Source: an uncultured Altererythrobacter sp. (lineage in GTDB: Bacteria; Pseudomonadota; Alphaproteobacteria; Sphingomonadales; Sphingomonadaceae). Taken from it: DNA of 13,216 nt. Of the stretch, positions 13,204-13,216 are shown one piece after another. The position numbers and the translations under genes were made by a program. The stretch covers positions 1-13,216 of the forward strand of contig CAMPIX010000038.1 in assembly GCA_946886565.1 (NCBI GenBank), given 5' to 3'. A model generated the notes under the pieces. That model saw only the letters and a program-made list of their open reading frames with translations, had not been told where the DNA came from and made no database searches. The number at the start of each line of letters is the position of its first letter. Position 1 is the first letter of the stretch.

Positions 13204-13216
13204 ATGGCGATCGAAC
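13204..13216 (+). CDS. pdhB: Pyruvate dehydrogenase E1 beta subunit (first four codons only)
   Basis: An ATG 3 bp after the pdhA stop opens MAIE before the window ends. GGAGGAG at the end of pdhA lies 9 nt upstream. In sphingomonads PdhB carries an N-terminal lipoyl domain that begins MAIELKMPALSP, which these four residues match. Identity rests on position and this short match. Confidence 0.65.

Overview
The window is a compact, GC-rich stretch of bacterial chromosome (roughly two thirds G+C by eye) filled with core genes. Gene order and protein sequence point to an alphaproteobacterium of the order Sphingomonadales, probably near Erythrobacter/Altererythrobacter. Supporting signs are divergent ppiD-trpE and tpiA-secG-pyrG, grxC-nit-DUF1178, ftsB beside pdhA-pdhB, and a palindromic repeat of the CTTCGACAAGCTCAG type common in sphingomonads. 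I see no transposase, integrase, phage gene, toxin-antitoxin pair or CRISPR array.

Layout. (1) 1-2723, minus: a PpiD/SurA-like periplasmic folding factor followed after 3 bp by trpE, which runs off the left edge. (2) 2936-5877, plus: tpiA, secG and pyrG. (3) 5878-6271: a 394-bp non-coding gap with several hairpins, ending in the terminator of the minus-strand hsp20. (4) 6272-6757, minus: hsp20, whose short leader can fold into a ROSE-like RNA thermometer behind a possible heat-shock promoter. (5) 6929-8497, plus: glutaredoxin 3, a Nit-family amidase and a DUF1178 zinc-ribbon protein, likely one operon with a glutathione/metabolite-repair theme. (6) 8537-8613: tRNA-Arg(CCU), then a large hairpin and, 119 bp on, a second copy of the tRNA 3' end. 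(7) 8746-11476, minus: hppD, a VOC-family protein and an MscS channel, with a REP-like palindrome between the first two and a hairpin hiding the ribosome site of the last. (8) 11631-13216, plus: ftsB, pdhA and the first four codons of pdhB.

The proteins are ordinary housekeeping and catabolic functions, and I found no unknown multi-gene system. What merits a second look is regulatory: the hsp20 thermometer, a 20-bp operator-like palindrome over the hppD -10 element, the hairpin over the mscS Shine-Dalgarno sequence, the duplicated tRNA 3' end, and the compensated REP pair between hppD and the VOC gene. All RNA folds and promoters were read by eye and no energy calculation or database search was run.
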